Made by a program: the position numbers and the translations under genes. DNA of 64,000 bases from Buddleja alternifolia. Taxonomy: Eukaryota; Streptophyta; Magnoliopsida; Lamiales; Scrophulariaceae. The notes beneath the pieces were generated by a model. That model worked only from the letters and a program-made list of their open reading frames with translations. It searched no databases and had not been told where the DNA came from. Positions within the stretch are counted from its first letter, which is position 1. Every line of letters starts with the position of its first letter. Of the stretch, positions 36,210 through 47,770 are shown piece by piece. The stretch spans positions 16,294,708 through 16,358,707 of the forward strand of contig CM033391.1 in NCBI GenBank assembly GCA_019426215.1, written 5' to 3'.

Positions 36210-36910
36210 ACTTAGAATCATAGGGCCTCAATCTGAAAACTCGTAGTTCCGGAGGGGACTTAGAATCATAGGCCCTCAATCTGGAAACTCGTAGTCCCAG
36301 AGAGGACTTAGAATCATATGACCTCAATCTGGAAACTCGTAGTCCCGGAGGGGACTTAGAATTGTAGGGCCTCAATTCAAAAGCTCGTAGTTCCGGAGGG
36401 GACTTAGAATCATAGGGCATCAATCCGGAAACTTGTAATTCCGGAGGGAACTTAAAATTGTAAGGCCTCAATCCGGAAAATCGTAGTTACGGAGGAGACT
36501 TAGAATCGTAAAGCCTCAGTCCGAAAATTAGTAGTCCTAGAGAGAACTTAGAATCATAGGGCCTCAATCCGGAAACTCGTAGTTCCGGAGGGGCTTAGAA
36601 ACGTAGAGGGCCTCAATCCGGAAACTCGTAGTTCCGGAGGGGACTTAGAAACGTAGAGGGCCTCACTCCGAAAACTCGTAGTTTTGGAGGGGACTTAGAA
36701 TCGTAGAGGGCCTCAATCTGGAAACTCGTAGTTCCGGAGGGGACTTAGAATCGTAAGTCCTAAATCCGAAAACTCGTAATTCCGGAAGGGACTTAAAATT
36801 TTAGGGCTTCAAACTCGAAACTCGTAGCTTTGGAGGGGGCTTAGAATTGTAAGGCCTCAATCCGAAAACTTGTAATTCCGGAGGGGACTTAGAATCGTTA
36901 AAAAGCCTTG
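36210..36910. repeat. 48-bp minisatellite, about 14 copies
   Basis: Units begin CTTAGAATCATAGGGCCTCA and end CGGAGGGGA; most are 48 bp, with three of 50 bp (extra GA in tagaggg). They are contiguous with no unique spacers, so this is not a CRISPR array. Copies differ by substitutions throughout. Confidence 0.93.
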
Positions 36911-37023
36911 GTGGTCGGGAGCTTTGAGCTTGTGTCCATGAGACTCGAGCTTGTGATTACCAGCCTCTAACTTGCGATCATGATCGCAACGATAAGTCTA
37001 GCGACCAATGTGTCCAAATAATA

Positions 37024-38556
37024 ATTAGGGAAAATTAGGATTAGGAGAGTAGGAAGTTTCATAATTAACAAAAAAAAACAGTAAGTTTTAACTAATGAAA
37101 GAAAAGGGATTGTTAATCTTTACAAATTAATAAAGTAACGATTTTATTACAAAATCTCATTTATAGAACTTCTATTCACTTCTTTTCTAAAGAATGTCTA
37201 TTTCTTCTTCCAAAATTTATTCAACACTATTTAAAGTTTTATTATTAATCTTTCTTTCATGTTCTATAATAATTTTTTTGAATGTTTTAATTGAAAAAAG
37301 TTGGAAGTGAATCAGGGAAATTATACTTTATACAAGAAATTGAAAAGTTTTTTTTGTCTCTTATGAGAGGCAAATTTGATTTTATTTTTATTTTTTGCAT
37401 AATAAAGCAAAACCAATATCCAAATTCTATCAAAAAAAAAAAATCCAAATTCATATTGGCTCGTATTCATACATATGATGTCTATCAACATAACAATCAT
37501 ATTTTGTATTTCATTAGCAAGAAATTAATAAAAGCAAAAAAAAATTAGATAATTGAGTTTTGCAGATAAGCTAATCTAATAATATTGAATTATTAGTAGT
37601 TTTACGCAATCATGATTATAATAAGCTTACTTGTGAAATAATTTCTCAACTTTGTATGCCAAATTACCCATTAAATCAATAAATCTAAAATTTCTTGGGG
37701 TCCCAACTCCCTCATACTTCTTGGACACAAAAAGATGACATGAGATTCAGAAATTGGTTGGTATTGGAACTCAACAAATGAGATGGTGGAGTTTCCCTCC
37801 ACAAATCATTGATTGATGATGATATTATTTATGTCAAAAAAATTAGAGAAAAAATTGAATAAAAATGCAATTGATTATGTAGTAACACTATATTGCTCAA
37901 TTAAAATTTACATCACTTTTGTCAATTGTGTTACTTGATACGGAAGTTAAATAAAATGAAAAATTCCGAGTGTTTTACAAGGTTTTCCATAAAAAAGGTC
38001 AAAAGAACAATTATCTAACTTGAAAGATATTTTAATAATAAAATTTTAAGTGATGCTGGAAACATTTTAAACAAAAAATCGACATTGTTTCAAAAACAAA
38101 GGTGAAAAATTACATAAATAAGATTTTGTGCTAAAATGTTTGCTTTAGTAATTTATAAATTAAAGTTTAACAATTCCCTCAATTTCTTATTCCCCTGAAC
38201 TAAAATTTCTCAAATAAATAAATAAATCAATTTGCAAGACATTGAGAGAGAGAAAAAACTTGTCAACTATTTCTATAAATTATAATTTTCTTGATTCACT
38301 TGCAATTTTTCACTTAAAACGGTCAAAAAAAAATATTATAGAACATGAAAGAAAGATTAATAATAAAACTTTAGGTAGTTTTGAATAAATATGGAGAAGA
38401 AATAGACATTCTTTAGAAAAGAAATGGTTTTGTGATAAAATTATTACTTTAGTTATTTATAAAATTTAACAATTCCTTCTCCTTAATTAATTAAAACTTA
38501 CTGTGTCTTTATTAATTATGAAACTTCCTACTCCCCTAATCCTAATTTGCCCTAAT
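37024..38556. mobile_element. Element with about 250-bp terminal inverted repeats
   Basis: The left arm (37024-37290) and the inverted right arm (about 38310-38556) align almost throughout, with one gap of roughly 35 bp; both begin ATTAGGG(C/A)AAATTAGGATTA. The middle (about 1 kb) has no recognisable protein and holds a diverged direct duplication (about 37985-38200 and 38290-38500). Long terminal repeats of this kind suggest a non-autonomous Mutator-like or foldback element. I could not define a target duplication in the AT-rich flanks. Confidence 0.75.
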
Positions 38557-38881
38557 AATTAAGGATAAATTAGTTAATTGTAATGAATTATAATTAATAT
38601 AGAATTAATGCTTAATAATAACAAATAATAATTACTTTTGTTATTATGCCCAACCTAAAGGGGCTTCAGCCCATTAGCCGATTAATTACACTATAAATAC
38701 CAGTTAATTAAGTCGAAAAGGATCATCTAATGACTTTTTGAAAACTTATAATTAATAAGAGGAGAGAGAATCTCTGGTTTATCGCGAGTCATATTGGATC
38801 CAACGTTCCGTATTTAATTCCCAACATCACTTTTCCTGAGGTTCCCAACTTTAACCTCAACTCTATTTTGATCTCGCATCA
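38557..38881 (+). repeat. 3' part of a Tat-type LTR
   Basis: It ends CTCGCATCA directly before a primer site and has a TATA box (ctataaatacc) at about 38692-38702. Its start is uncertain: it may lie before the inverted-repeat element at 37024, which would then be nested in the LTR. Confidence 0.6.
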
Positions 38882-38884
38882 TAT

Positions 38885-38901
38885 TGGCGCCGTCTGTGGG
38901 A
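38885..38901 (+). other. Primer binding site of a third Tat-type element (H)
   Basis: TGGCGCCGTCTGTGGGA follows the LTR end by 3 nt, identical to the sites of F and E. Confidence 0.8.
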
Positions 38902-39983
38902 ACGAGGCCATGTCCCCTACCCAAGCTCCTTGTTTGAAGGAATTTATGATGTGTATGTAACTACTACCCCACATCCGTTGGAGAAGGGGATCTTGAGAGG
39001 CATATAAGTCCCAAACTCCCCTCTCCCTAACGAAACACCTTTTAAGGATAAACTCATGAGGTTCCGATCAAAGCAGACAATAACTCGAGCACAAGTATTC
39101 GTTGTGCGAGAAATTAAATACATGCCAGATTATATATGATTAATATAAATTCTAGGTGGTCTAGGCCTACAATAGAATCCAATCATTGATTGTCCAACCA
39201 TTTCATAAAATAAGCACAAGAAGACACGAGAATAAAATTATAGCAAATGAAGGACAACGAATTCGACAAATTCACCTCCCTTGATTAAAACAACAAATAT
39301 ATGGCATCTATTCATCAAAGGAAAAACAAGAAGCTGATAAAAATTAAAAGAAACCTAATAAAACATCTTCCTTGAAATACTTGACACATAAAATAATAGT
39401 ATACAGATTACTGAAATTATGTTTGTTTGCGTTTACAGAATTATGTTTCCGTTTGCTGGTGATCCTCGAAAAATACACAAATTTAATCGTTTTATTTTAC
39501 AAGAAATACTTGTTTTCAAATTTATACACACATTCCCTATTGTAATTATTTATTCATCATTTTATAATGTCAATTGTTTCATTATGTCTATCATCACTAC
39601 TTACATACTTCAAATATCTAATCATTTCTCTTCCATATACACATTCCCTATTATAATTATTTATTCATCATTTTACATAGTCAATTGTTTCATAATGTCT
39701 AATTGTCTATCACTACTTACATACTTCAACTATCCAATCATTTCTCTTCCTTGCTTTATTTTTTTTTTAATTTATTACCAATTATACTTTTTGAAGTTAA
39801 ATAAAGATAACTATTTGATAATAATTAATATTTTGATAAGCTATTGTCTTATTAACATTTGCATTTTTTTATTGTATATAATTCATTAATTCTTATGATA
39901 ATTATGAACATAATTTTTAACATAAATATAATTATAAATTATTTTTTATATGAGGCATTTTAAATAATTTTAATCCTTATATG
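38902..39983. other. Start of the internal region of H, decayed
   Basis: An ATG at 38911 opens a short frame that soon stops; no gag motif is recognised. A 111-bp unit (acattccctattrtaatt) is duplicated in tandem at 39530-39640 and 39641-39753. Element C inserted at 39984, and I could not find the continuation of H beyond 60576. Confidence 0.5.
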
Positions 39984-41660
39984 TGTTGTGAATCCTGATT
40001 CATGCACAGTGGAAATAAAAACATATCTGAATTCACAAACGGATCACTTTTGGGTTTTAATGATTTTATAAAATAAAGGGATGAAATCAAATTTCAACGA
40101 TTTACTAACCTTGTTGTAGAATTGAAATCCTTAATCTATAGAATAGAAGCAATCCTAACTCCTGCCTCTAGATATCACGCCGGAATAAGACTTGAAGAAA
40201 AATCTACTCCTCTGGCTTAGATGATGGCCGACAACTATAGAGGGAATGAGAGAATTTTTTTTCTCTTATTTTCTTAGTTGTCAAGTTATTATGAGAGTCT
40301 TAAAATTTTTTTAACTAGGTATCATGTATCTATAAGGATGATGGACATGAAATTAATTAATTCTTTGAGCCCACCAACTTCTCAAATACAAACCTACTTC
40401 ATCCAAGTTAGGCTAAGTTGACTTTCAACTTAGTCCAATTATTAATTAAGTCCAACATATTTTAATCTAATTAAAATATGATATGAATTAATAATCAACT
40501 AAATTAATTAATCTAATAATTAATTTAGAATAGGATGATTATAATAAATAAATTTAATTATTTTTTATTCATGTAATTTCATTAATCTAATTAATCAAAT
40601 AAATTAATTTGTCCATCAAATGACAAATTACCTAATTTATATATTTTGAAAACGAAAGAATTTCTTCGCTTAATACCTTTAAAGCGCGACTCTCTAGGTT
40701 TGTCTCAATTGGTATTGGGAGAAAACAAAGGATGTAAGTGTCACCTAACCAGTCTCGTGGACTCACACCGAAACCCAATTGAGACTAAAACTATTAGATC
40801 AATACAAACCTTTTGGTCACAGACACTTCATAAGTATAAGTCTTTCACTGTAACATCCTGATCGAGTGAGAATCATAGTTTGTGTCAAACTCACAGGACT
40901 CGATGATCTATTTAATAAATCACGGTAAGATGAAATTACCAAACTACCCTTGTGTTCCACACAAGTTAGTTTTCCTGCTTTGGCTAAAAACTTATAATTT
41001 TATTTACCTATGATCGCACAGGAGATTAACTTGTTTACTACTCGAGACAGTGAATCCCATATTGGCAATCACCAAACAATTGTTACTTGTCCATCTGAAC
41101 CATACTTCGAGGTTGATCCCACCTATGGGTGAATTAGATCTAACTACTCTAATAACTCGTTCAGTGTCACAAGTACAATTTTCGTGAATCCTCAGGTCTA
41201 AGGCTCACTCACACTACCGTGACCTGTAACTCAATCATTAACAGTACCAAGTAATTACCCATGTGATTGAATTATGGCGAGTCGTGTTCAAATATATCAT
41301 ATCCGTTGATATATTTATAACACAAGCTCCCACTATTCCTTAGTGACTAACTAACACTCTTTTTCAAAGCTTGAGTCATACAAGTCTGGTTATAATGCCC
41401 AAGTAAGACTCTTCGACTTGTGAACCCTTTTTAAGTAATCAAGGAACCGACACTTCTAGTGTTGATATCCTCAAACCAAGTGGAGTAGAAGCTCCCTCTT
41501 GATCACTCGGGACTTATTTGTTCAATACTTTATTAATACCACTAAGATTGATATGAACAAAACAAAGGCCTTTTATTAATTAAAGATAGTTTGTACAACA
41601 TAAAGCTAAAAGCCCTAAACAATCTAATTCCCCATTGGCATAGTGGGTATAATCTTAACA
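39984..41660 (-). repeat. 3' LTR of element C
   Basis: 1677 bp. On the minus strand it starts TGTTAAGATTATACCC and ends TTCACAACA. Left flank ATATG. It lacks the 218-bp segment present in its partner LTR. Confidence 0.94.
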
Positions 41661-43170
41661 ATAACCCACTTGAACTCAATGTCAATCTCTATGGTATCTA
41701 ATACCCATCTTTTTCAGATGTCGCTCTTGCACCACATGTGATAGTGCACAACATTATTTGCTGAATCTATTCTCTGCACGGCTATGTCACCTCTTCCAAC
41801 GATCTCTCTAATGATGTGATATCTTCTCTCAATGTGTTTGGATTTATTGTGAGACTTGGGTCCCTTGGCTTGCGGTATGGATCCATTGTTGTCACAGTAA
41901 AGTCACAACGGGAGCTCTATGCTAGGTACCACTTGAAATTCAATAACGAATTTCTTCATCCAAACAACCTCCTTGGCAACCTCTGAGGCAGCCACTTACA
42001 CAACTTCAGTGGTCGAATTAGCAGTTTGCATTACTTAGAACTTTTCCTAGTCATTGCTCTACCTTTTAAAGCGAATACAAACCCCCAGGTAGATTTGCGA
42101 TCATCAACGTCTAACTAAAATTCGGAGTCGGTGTAACCTTCCACCTTTAGTTATCCATCTTCATATGTCAAACACATATCCTTAGTTCTTCTCAAGTACT
42201 TAAGGATATACTTTACAGTGATCCAATGCTTTTTCCTTGGGTTAGCATGAAACCTACTTATCACGCTCATAGCATAGACAATGTCTGGTCTCTTGCATAA
42301 CATATCATAAATGAGACTTTCTATAGCAGATGCATAGGGGGCTCTATTCATTCTCTTCGATCATCCTCACTTTGAGGACTCATCAATTTTGAGAGATGAA
42401 GTCCATGTCTCATGGGCAAGAGGCCTCTCTTAGAATCTTCCATTCTGAATCTTTTTAGAACCATTTCTAAATAAAGGGCTTAAGAGAGCCCCATTTTCCT
42501 ATTCACTCTATCCCTATAGATGCGAATTCCAAGGATATAGGTGGTCTCTCCTAAGTCTTTCATGGAGAACGTGCTTGAGAGCTATACTTTGACCGAAGTC
42601 AATAGGCCTATATCATTTCCTATCAGTAGAATAATGTCTACGTATAAGACCAGAAATGATATTTTATTCCCACTGATTTGTAAACACATGGTTCTTCTTC
42701 ATTATTAATGAAGCTATAGTTCCGAACCTTTTCATCAAAATGAAGATTCCAGCTCCGCGATGCTTGTTTAAGTCCATAAATTGATCTATTTAGTTTACAC
42801 CTTATGAGAATTTTCATTGGATATGAAAGCTTTGGACTGTTTCATATAGATATCCTCCTCGAGGAATCCATTCAAGAACGCGGTCTTCACATCCATTACC
42901 AGATTTCATAATCTATGTGCGTGGCTATAGCAAGCAGAATCCTGATGGATTTGATCATGGCTACCGAGGAGAAGGTTTCTCATAGTCAACGCCCTCCTTT
43001 TGACTATATCCCTTAGCCACAAGCCTAGCTTTATAGGTACCCACTTTGTTATCCGGGCCAATCTTGCTCTTGTAAATCCATTTGCAACCTATCAGTGTAA
43101 TGCCCTCGGGGCGATCTACTAGAGTCCAGACTTGGTTCAAATCCATCGAATCCATCTCTGTATTCATAGT
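41661..43170 (-). pseudogene. pol: RT and RNase H of element C, broken
   Basis: Starting at 43170 on the minus strand: NTEMDSMDLNQVWTLVDRPEG, GCKWIYKSKIGP and KARLVAKGYSQKEGVDYE (intact here, unlike A). The catalytic YVDD has become YVDI (42633-42644, rev. comp.), which would abolish catalysis. Later blocks: SAIESLIYDMLCKRPDIVYAM, ILKYLRRTKDM, then RNase H with LYCDNNGS and SHNKSKHIERRYHIIREI. Stops and frame changes occur throughout. A polypurine tract (aagtgggttat on the minus strand) abuts the LTR at 41661-41671. Confidence 0.9.
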
Positions 43171-45963
43171 TATAGCACCCTATATTTTGGTTTCCTAACA
43201 TTATAGAGATTAAGGTAAGAGTTGAAATTTTCGTTAATTAGTTTCGTAATTTATTCAATTCTTATAATTCATGCTCAATCCTAAATGTTTTACTACTTGC
43301 TTGCATAGCTAATATTATATTCTATTTATATGTGAAAAAGGCTAGTAGTATTTACACATCATTCTCTACTAGCTTGTGTGTAGTATGACTTAACATATAT
43401 ACATTATTTGTATATTAATATGTGTGTATATATATATATATTTATATAGTATAGAAGAATAACATGACAAGAAAGTTTAGGTGGTAATCAAAGGAGCACT
43501 ACACCTCTTCAACTCCAAACGTGACAAGGTAAGCAAATGACATCTTTTATCCTTTATTCTGTAACTTGATATCCTTTATAGCCAAAACATTCACCTCCAC
43601 CTCTTCATATCCATATCCAACAAAATATCCTAAGACTTATACTCGTATCTTCAAAAAACTTAATTATAGGACAAAGTAGTGATTGTACGTAAATTGCAAG
43701 ACTTGGTTTAAATCCTTACGGGATTTGGAGTAACGTGAAGGAAGAAGGAAATTCTAGCAAACCTACAATCTTGAACAGGTGAGACATAATTCTTGTTTAG
43801 CTAAACACATGCGGTCGTTATATAGATTATCTATCAATGGTTGAGTAATGTAGGATTTAATTATGGTGTATTTTATCATATATATATAACTTATATGTTT
43901 ACTTAACTTGCATAATAGAAGGAGTAATGAAATTACAGTTTCTAAAATTTCAGTTTCTGCATTATAGGTTCAAGGCTGTTTTCGAGTGACCAAATTTGTG
44001 ATTTTGATTATGTTAAATTTTATTTATCACCATTATTGTTTTTAAAACGTCTCTGCAAAATTTGGTAAATATTGGACGTCTGTGGAATTTTCTAAAATTA
44101 TTTGAATAAAACTGCCAGGTGTTGTAAGGCGAGTTTAAGCAAGCTTCGGTTTGAAGTTTAATTGTCATGTTTTGACATTTTAGTTCATTTCGAATATTTT
44201 ACTGTACACTTATATTTATGTTTAGGGTATTTTCTGAAAATTTGAGAATTTTTCAAGGAACAGGGGATTTTATAAACATCTTTGAAATGGGACTGGCCGT
44301 CCTGGAAAAATGTTGTCATGCAGCCATGCTTTGATGACCAAATCACCAACCTACTTATGTCAATTAAATATGAAAATATTATGGCATGTTATTCAACCTG
44401 ATTCCCCTGTTACTGTGAAATTTGAGAGAAAATTTATACTTTGAAAATTTATGAGAATTTTCGTAGTGAAACTGCGTCTATAAGTAGCTTGAGGTTTGTT
44501 GAATTAGATTGCCTAAATGTCTAGATTCTACCATATTTGTAGTATGAATTGCTTTATTTGGTTGGGTTCTAAAGTATTATAGCTTGAGATTATAATAATA
44601 TATTTGGACCACAGGATACTTTTGTTATTCCGAGATACGAGGCAACGACATCGGATTGTAATAGTGAAGGTTTATCTTTTCCTACAAAACTCTTTAATTG
44701 CTTTACCTACTTATGATTGCTTTGTTTCATTATACAATTGTCTTATCAGTATCTTGATGATTGATGATTCGTGATGATTGTTGATTCTTAAATATCTTGT
44801 TCGGTTCAATACGAATCCTTTCGCATCTATAGTAAATGTCCTGCCTCGAAATGATCTTCGGTCTGACCAGTGTCGATTACCTTATGTCTTTTCGTACTAA
44901 TATCTAGTTCGTATCTTTCATCATCTTGTTAAGACCATTGTACTTCTTGGCTCTACTCCGGGGCAAAGTGCTACGCGCATGGGAGCCACTTCTTGAGGCT
45001 TCGGCGCAAAGTGCTGCACGGCGGGAGCCATCTCTTGAGACCGTAGGAGCCACCTCTAGAGTCTTGATATTCGGCATCCATCAGCGATGTGTCCCTTTTC
45101 TTGAATTAAAGCTTTGACTCTTAAAGATAGAGTGAAGGGAGCTAAGTGCTACGCCGTGGGAGTCACCTCTTGAGGCTTCAGCGCAAAGTGGTACACGGTG
45201 GAAGCCACCTCTAGAGTCCCGACACCTATAGATCAGTGAAGGGAGCTAAGTGCTATATGAGGTAAAGGGCTACGCAACGGTGGGAGCCACTTCTTGAGCC
45301 CGTAGGAGCCACCTATAGAGTCCCGACACTTGAAACCATATGGTACGTATTGAAAGGTGTGAAGTCTTCCGCTGGTATGGAATAGTGGAGAGACAGAGCA
45401 CAATCGTTCGACATGAGTTCTAAAGTACATGAGTCGTTCTCTTTGTTCTTAATTTGTTTCTATACTCGACTGTTTGCCCTTCTGATATCCTGATTGATTC
45501 ATTTACTTGCCTCTGTATATGCTTGTTCTGTTCTAATCTTTCGCTGCAGATTCCACTTCAAAGATAAAAGATAAAGCAAACTGTTAGCCTACCTCACAGA
45601 GTCATTCGGACTCACCCCTCCTTCTTTCTTTCTTTTTAGATAAGCTTAGTATGTCGGATACAAAGGGAGAAATGAGGAGTAAAGAAAGCATTAGTTCGTT
45701 GGTATTAGAGGGAGTTATGTTTTGGGATGTATCATTGGATATGTATATGTATTGTCTTGGACACCTTTGATTGAGAGTTGTCATTGAATTATGTACGACT
45801 GATGAAGGAGGTATTGTTAGTTTAATTGGAATGTAAAAGTTTAGTTTCAGTAAATGATGTATTGGTATAGTTCTGACGCTTAGCGCTCGCTCGAAAAAGG
45901 AAGATCTCCTGGATCGAGCTAGCGTCGTGGTGTAGCAGGCCACCCTGGCTGGTGGGCGCTACA
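43171..45963 (+). repeat. 5' LTR of element D
   Basis: 2793 bp, starting TATAGCACCCTATATTTTGG and ending GGGCGCTACA. It aligns with 47489-50178, which lacks a stretch around 43940-44040. Near 44980-45330 it carries repeated phrases of ggagccacctcttgag type. Confidence 0.9.
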
Positions 45964-45968
45964 GTTGG

Positions 45969-45980
45969 TGGTATCAGAGC
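45969..45980 (+). other. Primer binding site of element D (initiator tRNA-Met)
   Basis: TGGTATCAGAGC, perfect, 5 nt after the LTR end. Confidence 0.9.
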
Positions 45981-47488
45981 TTGGGTTAGCACCTGGGTTA
46001 TACTAGGATAAGTTAAGGGATCGTGATATGGGGTTGTGGTTTGTTGAGCTTAAGAGATGCATTTTTGAAGATTAGATATATAAATAGATGGGTGAAATAA
46101 GGCGGATGTAAGATAAGAGAGTCTCATCAAAGCTAATATTTTGGATAACACGATGTTGTCATTAGTACACAGTGCTACCTTAGAATTACTAGTTTTTCGC
46201 TCGGAAAATATCATCTCCTGAATTACCTCTTTTAGTAGTTTACTAGTGACAACTCCAATTGTCCTAGGATATTACCTAGGCTATACCGGGACAACCACCT
46301 CGTACTCGCATAATATAATCAATTGAGTTTTGTAGACATGTTCAAGTATATTAGCAAGTCAGTATTTAAATTGTAGTAGATCTTTGTTGGAATGGCCAGC
46401 TAACATGAGATTCACTACAATTATAGTATTGATTTAAGATTGAACCTAATTTGAGAATTGGGCATGAATTTTCCTTCCTCTAGGGTGAGGGGAACTTCAA
46501 ATAGTTCAATGGGTTACTGGTCACTACTAATCGAAGTAAGTAAGCTCTATATTGCTCGTATCAAGTTATGTTCTTCATTATTGATATGTACCATTCATGA
46601 GACATTTACTGGTCGAAATCACCTGAAACCATTTCTTGATAGTCTTCTGAGCTCCAATCTTGTTGTATCATTTATAAGAGTTAATTCCTTCTTGTTATTA
46701 TCGACATTTGAAGCATTTAGTTTCCCGCAATAATCATCATTTAACTGAAAACCTTGTCATACTCAACATCTGGAATCGTATCCAATTCCAAGTTTTACAT
46801 TATCGTTATTTCGAAATCCCTATTCTTTGATATTTTCTTATATCGGCTCTTGTTCACCTCTCACATTCTATATCTCATGATCATCAACAATCTTGAATAC
46901 CAAAATCATTGTCTACATTTGAGGACTATTCTACGTGAGCTTGAACTTTCGCTTAAATCCTTTGTGCAATGCTTCCCTTTGGCATCTTTAAGGATCAATT
47001 ATCTTGAGCTGAAAAATTCTATCTTGTCCATTCTTTAGTGTCCTATATTATTTTCGCAACTTTGTAATGTCTCTTGATCACCAACCTTAACTCCTATCTA
47101 AGTCATTGTTGTAAGATTCTCCTTTATTTCCTTTCCAAACTATATATCATTTTAGATTAATCTCATTGATCAACTCCCTCATCATCGATCTCTCATATTC
47201 ATTAAGCCTTTGAAACTTGATTTGGTTGTTGTGAAACTTCTTTGCATCCAATTCCTCTTTTGTTTAGAAAAGAAAAAAGAAAAATCTTGTACTTGACCTT
47301 GCTTACTACCTTATACTTCTTTCTCATAAGGATTCAATCATAATCAACCATCTCGCCTCTGAATCACTTTATCCTCTCGTTCAGTTACATTGAAATCTTG
47401 GAAGTTATACCCTTAACTTGAGCATGTTTTCTAACCACTTTGTTGCTTCTTTGAATTCGGGGACCAAATTCTCCTAAGGAGGGGGGAT
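45981..47488. other. Internal region of element D without coding capacity
   Basis: About 1.5 kb, AT-rich, no frame with recognisable gag or pol sequence. It ends with a purine-rich tract (taaggaggggggat, about 47475-47488) that would serve as plus-strand primer. Confidence 0.8.
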
Positions 47489-47730
47489 TATAACACCCTA
47501 TATTTTGGTTTCCTAATATTATAGAGATTAAGGTAAGAGTTATAATTTTTTTTAATTAGTTTCGTAATTATTCAATTCTAACAATTCATGCTCGATCCTA
47601 AATGTTTTACTACTTGCTTGCATAGCTAATATTATATTCTAGTGAAAAAGGGTAGTAGTATTTACACATCATTCTCTACTAGCTTGTGTGTAGTATGACT
47701 TAACATATATACATTATTTGTATATTAATT

Positions 47731-47770
<40 letters not shown>

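Noticed and set aside
36210..36910. CRISPR-like regular repeat
   Set aside because: The 48-bp units are contiguous with no unique spacers; it is a minisatellite in plant DNA.
39419..39889. A 156-codon plus-strand frame
   Set aside because: Its sequence is Ile/Phe/Tyr-rich because the DNA is AT-rich, and it spans a tandem 111-bp duplication. No domain and no sensible start.
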